Assembly (NCBI RefSeq): GCF_000025265.1
Contig: NC_013739.1
Location: forward strand, 4,760,001-4,824,000
DNA length: 64,000 nt
Direction: 5' to 3'
From: Conexibacter woesei DSM 14684
GTDB taxonomy: Bacteria; Actinomycetota; Thermoleophilia; Solirubrobacterales; Solirubrobacteraceae
A model generated the notes under the pieces. That model saw only the letters and a program-made list of their open reading frames with translations, had not been told where the DNA came from and ran no database searches. Positions 24,902-33,071 of this stretch are shown in pieces (positions within the stretch are counted from its first letter, which is position 1; each line of letters opens with the position of its first letter). The position numbers and the translations under genes are program-made.

Positions 24902-25873
24902 TCAGCGCCCGGACGTCAACGGGACGGCGGACCGCGTCGCCTTGGCCGCGTACAGGCGCGCGTCCGCGCGCGTGAGGCACGCCTCCAGCGTCTGCTGGTG
25001 CTCCCACTGCGCAACGCCGGCGGACCAGCTGGCCGGATGCGCCTCGTGCATCCGCCTCAGCGCGCTGCGCGCATCGTCTTCCCGGGTCGCCGGGAACAGC
25101 ACGACGAACTCGTCGCCGCCGAAGCGCGCGAGCAGGTCGCCGGGCCGCAGCGCCGCCTCCCACGCGCGCGCGAGATCGGCGAGCAGCCGGTCGCCGGCCG
25201 CGTGACCGTGCTCGTCGTTGACGCGCTTGAAGCCGTCGAGGTCGATCAGCGCGAGCGTGAGCGGGTTGCCCGTGCGGCTCGCCAGCGCAAGCTCGCGCGT
25301 CGCCGCCTTCGTGAAGCCGTTGCGGTTGAGCAGCCCCGTGAGGTGGTCGCCGTCGGCCTGCGAGCGCAGCCGCTCGCTCAGCGAGCCGAGCGCGATCGCC
25401 GCCGTCCACATCGTGATCGTCATGATCGCGAACGCGATCAGCGTCCCCGGCAGGCCGGCGATCGCGATCGCGATCGCCATGCAGACCGTCATCAGGGCGA
25501 CGTGCAGGTAGATCGCGCGGCGGGCGAAGAACAGCGCGACGTAGACGGCCAGCCAGGCGAAGCACCACGCGTTGACCATCACGCCGCCGCTCGTCGCGGC
25601 CTGGCTCATCAGCAGGCTCGCCGCGACCGTCACCAGCACGACGCCGCCGTGCAGCGCCCACGACGGCGTCCGCGCACCCGCGACCAGCAGCGCCCCGCCG
25701 TAGACGAACCCCCACGGGAACAGCACGCGGCCCAACTCGACCGGCGACTGCGGCGAGAACGGGAACAGCACCCCGAGCAGGCAGAGCAGCGCGGAGACGT
25801 GCAGCAGCAACGCGAGCACTGCCACCTCGGTCGGGATGGTGTGCCGCCACCCCAGCCAACGAGATCGATCCAT
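24902..25873 (-). CDS. Membrane-bound GGDEF diguanylate cyclase
   Basis: 323 residues. Residues 15-165 form about six membrane helices with short loops (VAVLALLLHVSALLCLLGVLF ... FAIMTITMWTAAIAL). The C-terminal GGDEF domain begins DHLTGLLNRNGF and contains IDLDGFKRVNDEHGHAAGDRLL and the intact catalytic loop ARFGGDEFVVLF. It should make c-di-GMP from GTP. The inhibitory RxxD motif before the loop is not evident. The ATG at 25873 (MDRSRW) begins the first cytoplasmic segment. Divergent from the pst operon. The HD-GYP protein at 12649 could degrade its product. Confidence 0.88.
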   Translation of the reverse strand: MDRSRWLGWRHTIPTEVAVLALLLHVSALLCLLGVLFPFSPQSPVELGRVLFPWGFVYGGALLVAGARTPSWALHGGVVLVTVAASLLMSQAATSGGVMVNAWCFAWLAVYVALFFARRAIYLHVALMTVCMAIAIAIAGLPGTLIAFAIMTITMWTAAIALGSLSERLRSQADGDHLTGLLNRNGFTKAATRELALASRTGNPLTLALIDLDGFKRVNDEHGHAAGDRLLADLARAWEAALRPGDLLARFGGDEFVVLFPATREDDARSALRRMHEAHPASWSAGVAQWEHQQTLEACLTRADARLYAAKATRSAVPLTSGR

Positions 25874-25961
25874 CTCGAACTCAGTCGGCAGCGCGCCCGC
25901 GCGGCTTGAGCGATGCAGGCCCTGAGCGTCAGCGCGCCGCCCCACGCGGCGGACACAGCGC

Positions 25962-25994
25962 TTTCACGGACGGTTCACAACTCGATAACTCCTC
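25962..25994 (+). promoter_or_regulatory. PHO box (three 11-bp direct repeats) upstream of the pst operon
   Basis: Three consecutive 11-mers: TTTCACGGACG, GTTCACAACTC, GATAACTCCTC. The first two match the G/T-TTCAC core of actinobacterial PhoP direct-repeat units and the third is degenerate. They lie about 30 bp before the GTG of the winged-helix gene, so phosphate-starvation activation of the whole operon is likely. Confidence 0.65.
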
Positions 25995-26023
25995 GGCCAC
26001 GGATCCGGGCGATCCTGCCGAGC

Positions 26024-26413
26024 GTGACGTCACGCAACGCGAAGGAGAAGCTGCGCGCGGGTGCACTGGAGGTGGCCCCCGCCGCGTACACCGCCCGGGC
26101 AGACGGGCAGGTGATCCCGCTGACGCCGCGCGAGTTCGAGCTGTTGGTCGAGCTGATGCGGCGCCCGGACGAGGTGCTCTCGCGTGAGCTGCTGTACGAG
26201 CTCTGCTGGGGCCAGCCGATGGTCCCCAGCGACCGTGCGGTCGACGTGTACGTCCGCAAGCTGCGATCGAAGCTGGACCGGGCGCTCCCGGGGTGGACGT
26301 TCATCCACACCCACTACCGCCTGGGCTACCGCTTCTCCCCCCAACCCGCCGAGGTGTCCGACGAGGACGTCGCACCGGCGGAGATCAGCGAAGACAAAAG
26401 GAGTGTGCTGTGA
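26024..26413 (+). CDS. Receiver-less OmpR/PhoB-type winged-helix protein, first gene of the pst operon
   Basis: A 129-residue protein made almost only of the OmpR/PhoB DNA-binding domain: IPLTPREFELLVELMRRPDEVLSRELLYELCWG...DRAVDVYVRKLRSKLDRALPGWTFIHTHYRLGYRFSP. No receiver domain with its phosphoacceptor Asp is present in frame upstream, where the PHO box lies instead, so GTG 26024 is the likely start. A 25-residue acidic tail follows. Its stop overlaps the pstS GTG by 4 bp, so it is part of the pst operon. It may modulate PhoP-like regulation of the operon; without a receiver it cannot be controlled by a histidine kinase in the usual way. Confidence 0.75.
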   Translation: MTSRNAKEKLRAGALEVAPAAYTARADGQVIPLTPREFELLVELMRRPDEVLSRELLYELCWGQPMVPSDRAVDVYVRKLRSKLDRALPGWTFIHTHYRLGYRFSPQPAEVSDEDVAPAEISEDKRSVL

Positions 26414-27390
26414 ACCGACTGCGCCTTGCCGCCCTCAGCGGCGCCGCAGTGCTCGCCATGGGCCTTGCCGCCTGCGGCGATGACGACAACTCGTCGACCG
26501 CCTCGACGAGCGGCAGCGGCGGCGACGCGAAGGTCTCGGGCTCGATCCGCATCGACGGCTCGAGCACGGTCGCGCCGCTGACCGAGGCGATCGCCGAGCA
26601 GTTCATGGGCGAGAACCCCGACGTCAGAATCACCGTCGGCACGTCCGGCACCGGCGGCGGCTTCGAGAAGTTCTGCCAGGGCGAGACCGACGCCAACGAC
26701 GCCTCCGACGCGATCGACGAGGAGACCGAGGCCGCCTGCAGAAGAGGCGGCGTCGAGTGGGAGGAGCTCCAGGTCGCCAACGACGCGCTCACCGTCGTGG
26801 CCAACCCGGAGAACCCGATCAGCTGCCTCACGACCGACCAGCTGAGACAGATCTGGGGCGCGAACTCCAAGGTCAAGAACTGGAACGAGGTCACCGGCAC
26901 CGACCCGAGATTCGACGCCGAGCTGGCTGCCTTCGGTCCCGGCACGGACTCCGGGACGTTCGCGTACTTCACCGAGACCGTCGACGGTGAGGAGGGCGCG
27001 CAGCGCACCGACTACAACAACGTCGGCGAGGACGACAACCAGACGGTCACGGGCGTCGCCGGCGCGCCGGGCGGCATCGGCTACTTCGGCTTCTCCTTCT
27101 TCCAGGAGAACTCGGACAAGCTCAGAGCGCTCGAGATCGACGGCGGCTCCGGCTGCGTCGCTCCGTCCGCCGAGACGGTGCAGGACGGCACCTACAGACC
27201 GCTTGCGCGGCCGCTGTTCATCTACCCGTCCGCCAGAGCGCTCAGAAACCCCGCGTTCGACGCCTTCATGGAGTACTACCTCGCGAACGTCAACTCGATC
27301 GCCGAGCAGGTCGGCTTCATCGGCCTGACCGACGCCCAGCTGGCGGACAACAGAACGAAGCTCGACAGACTGGTTGGGTCGGCCGGCTGA
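26410..27390 (+). CDS. pstS: Phosphate ABC transporter substrate-binding lipoprotein PstS
   Basis: A 326-residue phosphate-binding protein. The signal peptide ends in lipobox LAAC, so it is anchored outside the membrane. Family motifs: IRIDGSSTVAPLTEAIAEQF, ITVGTSGTGGGFEKFCQGETDANDASDAI and FGPGTDSGTFAYF, the phosphate-contacting loops. It delivers phosphate to PstCA. GTG 26410 has AAGGAG upstream and overlaps the winged-helix stop. Codon use is odd: 11 of 14 arginines in the mature part are AGA, while the two in the signal peptide are CGN. Confidence 0.96.
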   Translation: MNRLRLAALSGAAVLAMGLAACGDDDNSSTASTSGSGGDAKVSGSIRIDGSSTVAPLTEAIAEQFMGENPDVRITVGTSGTGGGFEKFCQGETDANDASDAIDEETEAACRRGGVEWEELQVANDALTVVANPENPISCLTTDQLRQIWGANSKVKNWNEVTGTDPRFDAELAAFGPGTDSGTFAYFTETVDGEEGAQRTDYNNVGEDDNQTVTGVAGAPGGIGYFGFSFFQENSDKLRALEIDGGSGCVAPSAETVQDGTYRPLARPLFIYPSARALRNPAFDAFMEYYLANVNSIAEQVGFIGLTDAQLADNRTKLDRLVGSAG

Positions 27391-27433
27391 CCTTCGGGTA
27401 AGCCGCTCGACAGAAGACGAGAGTCAGGCAACG

Positions 27434-28396
27434 ATGGAGCCAACGAATTCCATCGGCGCCATCCCGGCGACCGGGGCGGGAGGACCGCCCCGGTCGCTTA
27501 CGGCGCCGTCCGGGCGGTACGGAGAGAAGGTCATCAAGGCCTTGCTCGCCCTGTGCGCCGCGATCTCCGTGGTGACGACGACGGCGATCGTGATCTCGCT
27601 CGTCGCCCCCACCATCGCCTTCTTCGGGGAGGTCGCGCTCGGCGACTTCCTCTTCGGCACGAAGTGGGCGCCGACGTTCACGCCGTCGAGCTTCGGCGTG
27701 CTGCCGCTCGTGATCGGCACGCTCAGCACGAGCCTCTGGGCGATGCTCGTGGCGGTCCCGGTCGGCCTGCTGTCGGCGATCTTCCTGAGCGAGTACGCCT
27801 CGCCGCGGGTGCGCAAGGTCGTCAAGCCGGTGATCGAGATCCTCGCCGGCATCCCGACCGTCGCGATCGGCGTCTTCGCGCTGCTGTGGCTCAGCCCCAC
27901 GATCGACGACGTGCTGCCGTTCATGGTCAGAATCCCGCCGTTCTCCGCGGGCGTCGCCGGCATCGCGATCGGCCTGATGATCGTCCCGATCATCGCCTCG
28001 ATCTCCGACGACGCGATGCGCTCGGTTCCGGGCGGCCTGCGCGAGGCCGCCTACGGCCTCGGCGCGACGAAGATGAAGGTCGCCACGCGCGTCGTCTTCC
28101 CGGCCGCGATCTCCGGCGTCGTCGCCTCGATCGTGCTCGCCGCCTCCCGCGCGATCGGCGAGACGATGGTCGTGCTGCTGGTCGCGGGCGCCTCCCCGAA
28201 CCTCACGTTCAACCCGGGCAGCTCGGTGCAGACGATGACGGCGTTCATCGGCACCACCGCCACGGGCGACATCTCCCCCGGCACCGTCAAGTACGACACG
28301 ATCTTCGCGGTCGGCTCGCTGCTGTTCGTGATGACGCTGCTGATGAACATGATCGCGATCCGGCTGGTGCGCAAGTACCGGGAGGTCTACGAGTAG
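27434..28396 (+). CDS. pstC: Phosphate ABC transporter permease PstC
   Basis: A 320-residue inner-membrane permease with six helices, beginning [25 protein letters not shown]. The binding-protein-dependent transport motif is [32 protein letters not shown] (the EAA loop that docks PstB). Phosphate passes from PstS through PstC/PstA. The ATG at 27434 follows GAGAG. The arginine of MVRIPPF, in a predicted external loop, is AGA, while loop arginines facing PstB are CGN. It ends directly against the pstA ATG. Confidence 0.95.
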   Translation: MEPTNSIGAIPATGAGGPPRSLTAPSGRYGEKVIKALLALCAAISVVTTTAIVISLVAPTIAFFGEVALGDFLFGTKWAPTFTPSSFGVLPLVIGTLSTSLWAMLVAVPVGLLSAIFLSEYASPRVRKVVKPVIEILAGIPTVAIGVFALLWLSPTIDDVLPFMVRIPPFSAGVAGIAIGLMIVPIIASISDDAMRSVPGGLREAAYGLGATKMKVATRVVFPAAISGVVASIVLAASRAIGETMVVLLVAGASPNLTFNPGSSVQTMTAFIGTTATGDISPGTVKYDTIFAVGSLLFVMTLLMNMIAIRLVRKYREVYE

Positions 28397-29335
28397 ATGT
28401 CGGTCAACCCACTCAACCCGGGCGGATCGGCCCGCACCCGTCTCGCTGTCGCCGGCGCCCGCTCAACGGCGCTGACGCAGCAGAAGGGCGGCGACAAGGT
28501 CAAGGGCAACATCTTCTACGCCCTCCTGCTGCTCGCGATCGCGTTCGCGCTCGCCGGGCTCGCCGCGATCATCGTGCAGGCGTTCGTGAAGGGCTCGCCG
28601 GCGCTCAGCACCCAGCTGATAACCGACCCGCCGTCGGCGATACCGTCGAGAGCGGGCTTCCGCCCGGCGATCGTCGGCACGCTCTACCTGATCGCGGGCG
28701 TCGTCTTCCTCGTCGTGCCGATCGGGATCGGCGCCGCGGTGTACCTCGAGGAGTACGCCGACAAGACGCGCTGGTGGAACAGACTGATCGAGCTGAACAT
28801 CCAGAACCTCGCGGGCGTGCCGTCGATCATCTACGGCATCCTCGGGCTCGCGTTCATCGTGCGCGGCCCGCTCAACCTCGGCTTCATCCTCGCCGCCGGC
28901 TCGTTGACGCTCGCGCTGCTCGTGCTGCCGACCGTGATCCTCGCATCGCGCGAGGCGATCCGCGCGGTCCCGCCGTCGATCCGCGAGGGGTCGCTCGCGC
29001 TCGGCGCGACGCAGTGGCAGACGATCCGCCGGCAGGTCCTCCCCGCGTCGATACCGGGAATCATCACCGGAGTCATCCTCGCGATCTCGCGCGCGATCGG
29101 CGAGACTGCACCATTGCTGCTCGTCGGCGCCGCGACCTTCGTGACGTTCAACCCGAGCTTCTTCAGCAACGACGGCTACACGGCCCTCCCGGTGTTGATC
29201 TTCAACTACGCGACCCGCCCGCAGGACGAGTTCCGCGTCCTGGCGTCCGCAGGCGTGATCGTGATGCTCGTCGTCCTCTTGGCGATGAACGCATTCGCAG
29301 TGTGGCTGCGCAACCGATACGAACGACAGTGGTAG
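28397..29335 (+). CDS. pstA: Phosphate ABC transporter permease PstA
   Basis: 312 residues, six membrane helices. After a 40-residue cytoplasmic N-terminus come [24 protein letters not shown], the external [22 protein letters not shown] segment and the EAA loop [32 protein letters not shown], as in PstA. It forms the phosphate channel with PstC. The ATG at 28397 abuts the pstC stop and pstB follows after 11 bp. The external-loop Arg of SRAGF is again AGA, as is that of WWNRLIE. Confidence 0.95.
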   Translation: MSVNPLNPGGSARTRLAVAGARSTALTQQKGGDKVKGNIFYALLLLAIAFALAGLAAIIVQAFVKGSPALSTQLITDPPSAIPSRAGFRPAIVGTLYLIAGVVFLVVPIGIGAAVYLEEYADKTRWWNRLIELNIQNLAGVPSIIYGILGLAFIVRGPLNLGFILAAGSLTLALLVLPTVILASREAIRAVPPSIREGSLALGATQWQTIRRQVLPASIPGIITGVILAISRAIGETAPLLLVGAATFVTFNPSFFSNDGYTALPVLIFNYATRPQDEFRVLASAGVIVMLVVLLAMNAFAVWLRNRYERQW

Positions 29336-29346
29336 GAGGGCACGAC

Positions 29347-30252
29347 GTGAGCGACAGCGACCAGACCGACGCGGTGCGTGAGGCGGCAGCCGGAGAGACC
29401 CACGGCTTGAGCCAGCGCATCGCCGTGCCCGAGCACGACCGCAGCACGAGCGGGCAAGACGCGACCGCCGTGGAGAAGGTGTTCGAGATCAAGGACGCGT
29501 CCGTCGCCTACGGCGGAGCGACGGCCGTGAAGGGCATCAGCTTCGACATCTTCAAGAACGACGTGACGGCGCTGATCGGCCCGTCCGGCTGCGGCAAGAG
29601 CACGCTGCTGCGCTGCCTGAACCGCATGAACGACCTGATCCCCTCAGCGTCCGTCGGCGGCACGATCCTCTACCACGGTCAGGACCTGTACGCGCCGAAG
29701 GTCGACCCGGTGCAGGTGCGCAAGATGATCGGGATGGTCTTCCAGAAGCCCAACCCGTTCCCGAAGTCGATCTACGACAACATCGCGTTCGGTCCCCGCG
29801 TGCTGGGGATGAAGGGGAGCATGGACGAGATCGTCGAGAGAGCGCTCAGACGCGGCGCGCTGTGGGACGAGGTCAAGGACCGCCTGAAGGAGAACGCCTT
29901 CGGCATGTCCGGCGGCCAGCAACAGCGCCTCTGCATCGCGCGCTGCCTCGCGATCGAGCCCGACGTGATCCTGATGGACGAGCCGTGCTCGGCGCTGGAC
30001 CCGATCTCGACGCACAAGATCGAGGACCTGATGCTGGAGCTGAAGGAGAACTACTCGATCGTCATCGTCACGCACAACATGCAGCAGGCGGCGCGCATCT
30101 CCGACCGCACCGCGTTCTTCACCGTCGAGCTGGACGACGAGGCGGGCGGCAAGCGCCACGGCCGCGTGGTCGAGTACGACACGACGGAGAAGATCTTCCA
30201 GACGCCGGCCGATCCGCGTACGGAGGCGTACGTGACCGGAAAGGTTGGATGA
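29347..30252 (+). CDS. pstB: Phosphate ABC transporter ATPase PstB
   Basis: 301 residues from GTG 29347, preceded by GGAGG. A 45-residue N-terminal extension precedes the ABC ATPase: Walker [10 protein letters not shown], the PstB-specific [12 protein letters not shown]-loop [16 protein letters not shown], signature [13 protein letters not shown], Walker [15 protein letters not shown], and H-loop [13 protein letters not shown]. It hydrolyses ATP on the cytoplasmic face to drive phosphate import. All motifs are intact. phoU follows after 84 bp, a gap with no clear terminator. Confidence 0.96.
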   Translation: MSDSDQTDAVREAAAGETHGLSQRIAVPEHDRSTSGQDATAVEKVFEIKDASVAYGGATAVKGISFDIFKNDVTALIGPSGCGKSTLLRCLNRMNDLIPSASVGGTILYHGQDLYAPKVDPVQVRKMIGMVFQKPNPFPKSIYDNIAFGPRVLGMKGSMDEIVERALRRGALWDEVKDRLKENAFGMSGGQQQRLCIARCLAIEPDVILMDEPCSALDPISTHKIEDLMLELKENYSIVIVTHNMQQAARISDRTAFFTVELDDEAGGKRHGRVVEYDTTEKIFQTPADPRTEAYVTGKVG

Positions 30253-30336
30253 CGCCGAAAGCTGCGGCCTGCGGCCTTGCGTTCGGCCGGAAGAGCTCGC
30301 CCAGGGGGCTCGTTCTTCCGACGGGGAGGGCTGGTC

Positions 30337-31047
30337 ATGAGCGAGAGTGACCTGCGCACGAAGTTCCGCTCCGAGCTGTCGACGCTGGAGGCGATGACGC
30401 TCGATGGGCTCGACATGGCGATCGTGCAGCTGCAGCGCGCCACCGAAGCCGTCGAGCACCAGGACATGGCGCTCGCGACCGCCGTCGTGCGGGGCGACGA
30501 CGAGATCGACGAGCGCTACCTCGAGCTGCATGAGCGGCTGCTCGCGCTGCTCGCGCTGCAGGCTCCGGTCGCGGCCGACCTGCGGCTGACGGCCGCGCTC
30601 TTCCACGTCGCGCGGATCATGGAGCGGATGGGCGACCAGTGCGTCAACGTCGCCAAGCTCGTCCCGCTCGACGGCTTCCACCCGCCGGTCCACGCGATCC
30701 TGCTCGAGGAGCTGGGCGTGATGGGGCGGCTCGTCGCGGCCGAGGTCGAGCAGTCCAAGCGGGCGTTCGCGACGCGCGACCTCGCGATGGCGCGCGACCT
30801 GCTGCTTGAGGACCGCGACGTCAACGAGCTGAACCGGCGCGTCTTCCACTTCGCGTGGCAGAGCGGCGACGACCCGGACGCGCGCGAGTGGGCGATGCAC
30901 ATGATCCTCGCCGCCCGCGCGATCGAGCGGATCGGCGACCAGGCGATCGACGTCGGCGAGCAGCTCGCGTTCGTGCTGACGGGCACCTTCGAGGAGTTCC
31001 GCGACTCCTCTCACCCGTCCGCGAGCGACGCCGCCGAGGCGACCTGA
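30337..31047 (+). CDS. phoU: Phosphate signalling protein PhoU
   Basis: A 236-residue all-helical protein with two PhoU three-helix repeats: the first with MALATAVVRGDDEIDERYLELHERLLALLALQAPVAADLRLT...IMERMGDQCVNVAKL, the second with AWAMHMILAARAIERIGDQAIDVGEQLAF-like metal motifs (ERIGDQ). PhoU links Pst transporter state to the Pho two-component system. ATG 30337 is preceded by GGGGAGGG; upstream in-frame residues look non-coding. It ends the pst operon, convergent with the Calx-beta gene. Its arginine codons are CGN, as in other cytoplasmic proteins here. Confidence 0.94.
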   Translation: MSESDLRTKFRSELSTLEAMTLDGLDMAIVQLQRATEAVEHQDMALATAVVRGDDEIDERYLELHERLLALLALQAPVAADLRLTAALFHVARIMERMGDQCVNVAKLVPLDGFHPPVHAILLEELGVMGRLVAAEVEQSKRAFATRDLAMARDLLLEDRDVNELNRRVFHFAWQSGDDPDAREWAMHMILAARAIERIGDQAIDVGEQLAFVLTGTFEEFRDSSHPSASDAAEAT

Positions 31048-31076
31048 CGCTCGCGGGGCGGGCTGAGCGCCTACGC

Positions 31077-32924
31077 CTACCGCGGGAGGAGCCGGAAGCG
31101 GACGACGACGGCCGCGTCCTCCAGCCGCGCCACCAGCGTGACCGGGCGGCCGATCCGCAGCAGGCGTCCGCGGGCGGCGGCGTCGAGCCGGACACGCAGG
31201 CGCACGAGCCCGGCGGCGCGGCTGCTGCCGCTGGCCGTGCCGACGCGGGTGGTTCGCAGGCCGAGCCGTCTCGCGGCGGCGGCGCTGACCGTGAGTGGCG
31301 TGCGCAGCACGCACGGCGCCGCGCAGCGCAGCACGACGTTCGTGCGGCCGGCGACGACGGCGCGCACGTCGCGGTTCTGCTGCCGTCTGCCGCTCACGCG
31401 GGCGGCTGGCGGCGGGTCATCGCGCGGCGGGGCCGGTGTGGGCGGGTCGGTTCTCGGCGGCTCCGCTCTGGGGCCGGCTCTCGGCGGCGCGGACGCGCGA
31501 ACGCGGACCGTCCACGCACGCGCAGATGCCGGCGACACGAGCCCGTCGACGGTCCGCTGGCGGACGGCGAAGCTGTGCGCGCCGGGCGCGAGGCCGTCGA
31601 GCGTGACGGTGGTCGTCCCGGCGTCGCTCGCGTAGCCGTCCGCCGCCGCGCCGCACGGCTCGAACTCCGCGCTGTCGAGCGCGCACTCGTACGCGGCGTC
31701 GTCCTCCTTGCCGGCGAGCGCGAAGGTGACACGCGTCGCGTCGGACTCCATGCCTTCGGCGGGACCGCCGGCGAGCGCCGGCGCAGCCGGCAGCGCGCGC
31801 ACGGGCGCGGTCGGCGGCGTCGCCAGCAGCAGGTCGGGCCCGCCGACGGCACCCGCGACGGTTGCCCGCACGCGCAGCCACAGCCCGACGTCGGCGGCGG
31901 TCGGCTCGTAGCTCGCGCCGCTCTCCCCCGCGATCGTCGTGCACCCGCCGTCCGCGTTACAGCGCTCCCAGCGGCGCGCGCTCGCGTCGGCGGCGGCGCT
32001 CCCGTCGAGCGGACGGCCGACGCGCGCGATCGCGGGGGCGAGCGGCGTCGCGTGGCGGATCGTCGCAACGAGCGCGGGATCGTTCGGCGGGTTCGGCGTC
32101 CCGTCGTTCGCGATCCGCAGCGAGAACGTGCGGTCGCCGTCGGCGAGCGCGGCCGGGTCGACGGGGACTGTGACATACGCCCGCAGGCGCATCGCCGAGA
32201 GCTTGATCGTCCCGCTCGTCGCGACGTAGTCGACGCCGGCTCTCGCCGTCCCGTCGACCGTCTCGTACCTGATCCAGGCCGGCGCGCCGCCGTTTTCGCG
32301 TTCGAGCAGGAACGTCGCGGTCCCCGCGAGCGGGTCGACCGTCACGGATCGGTCGCCGAACTGCGCGTACGGCGCTCTGACTGCGCCGAGGCAGCGGACG
32401 ATCCGCTCGCCGTCTCTGACGACGATGTCGTAGAGGCCGCCGTCGCACGCCCAGTCGGCGTCGAGGCCGCTCGACGCGCCTCGGTTCGCGATCGTGCCCG
32501 TCGCCCGCGCCCGCTCGAAGTCGGCGATGTCGCCGACCGGGTCGCCGAGGGTGAGCGTGAAGGTGCGATCGTCGCCGCCGGAGGCGCGCGCGAGCACCGG
32601 CACCGCGACGGTCGTGCTCGTCTCGCCGGCCACGAACGCGACGCTGCCCGTCGCCGCCGTGTAGTCGGTGCCGGCGAGCGCGCTGCCGTCGTGCGTCGCG
32701 TACGTCAGCGAGAGCGCCGGTCCCGCCGCGCGGCGCGTGACGGTGAAGGACATTGCGGTCGTCGCGCTGGTCGAGCGGACAGCGTACGCGTCCCGCACCG
32801 CGACGCGCTGCCAGTCACGGATCGGGTCGGGGTCGGGCGTGGCCGCGAGCGCCGGAGCGGTGACGAGAAGGAGCGCGAGCAGGGCGGCGGCAAGCCCGGT
32901 CGCGCGCGTGCGGGAGGAGGACAT
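31077..32924 (-). CDS. Exported Calx-beta domain protein
   Basis: A 615-residue exported protein with a signal peptide (TRATGLAAALLALLLVTAPALA). Two Calx-beta-type repeats follow (YATHDGSALAGTDYTAATGSVAFVAGETSTTVAVPVL and YETVDGTARAGVDYVATSGTIKLS). Next is a region with paired cysteines like Ig/FN3-type stretches (WERCNADGGCTTIAGESGASYEPTAADVGLWLRVR; YECALDSAEFEPC). The C-terminus is proline-rich and then beta-rich, like surface-protein ends in these genomes. No LPXTG or membrane anchor is seen. Probably a cell-surface or secreted adhesive or structural protein; the ligand is unknown. Convergent with phoU. Confidence 0.8.
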   Translation of the reverse strand: MSSSRTRATGLAAALLALLLVTAPALAATPDPDPIRDWQRVAVRDAYAVRSTSATTAMSFTVTRRAAGPALSLTYATHDGSALAGTDYTAATGSVAFVAGETSTTVAVPVLARASGGDDRTFTLTLGDPVGDIADFERARATGTIANRGASSGLDADWACDGGLYDIVVRDGERIVRCLGAVRAPYAQFGDRSVTVDPLAGTATFLLERENGGAPAWIRYETVDGTARAGVDYVATSGTIKLSAMRLRAYVTVPVDPAALADGDRTFSLRIANDGTPNPPNDPALVATIRHATPLAPAIARVGRPLDGSAAADASARRWERCNADGGCTTIAGESGASYEPTAADVGLWLRVRATVAGAVGGPDLLLATPPTAPVRALPAAPALAGGPAEGMESDATRVTFALAGKEDDAAYECALDSAEFEPCGAAADGYASDAGTTTVTLDGLAPGAHSFAVRQRTVDGLVSPASARAWTVRVRASAPPRAGPRAEPPRTDPPTPAPPRDDPPPAARVSGRRQQNRDVRAVVAGRTNVVLRCAAPCVLRTPLTVSAAAARRLGLRTTRVGTASGSSRAAGLVRLRVRLDAAARGRLLRIGRPVTLVARLEDAAVVVRFRLLPR

Positions 32925-33071
32925 CGCCCCGGGCTATCGGCGCCCGGCCAATGCCCCTTGAATCGACCTGCGATGCGCTGACCAGCACCCGAAAACGGGG
33001 CGTTTTGGAGGGGAATTCCGATTGATGGAAGACGTCGAAAGTCCCGCCGGCAGCGGCCGACTACAGCGCTT

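Noticed and set aside
24902-25873. Loss of function of the GGDEF domain
   Set aside because: The FGGDEF loop and metal-binding Asp are intact; only the inhibitory site seems absent.
27553-30252. An 899-residue frame through pstC, pstA and pstB
   Set aside because: It is out of frame with pstC and pstA; only the pstB part from GTG 29347 is genuine.
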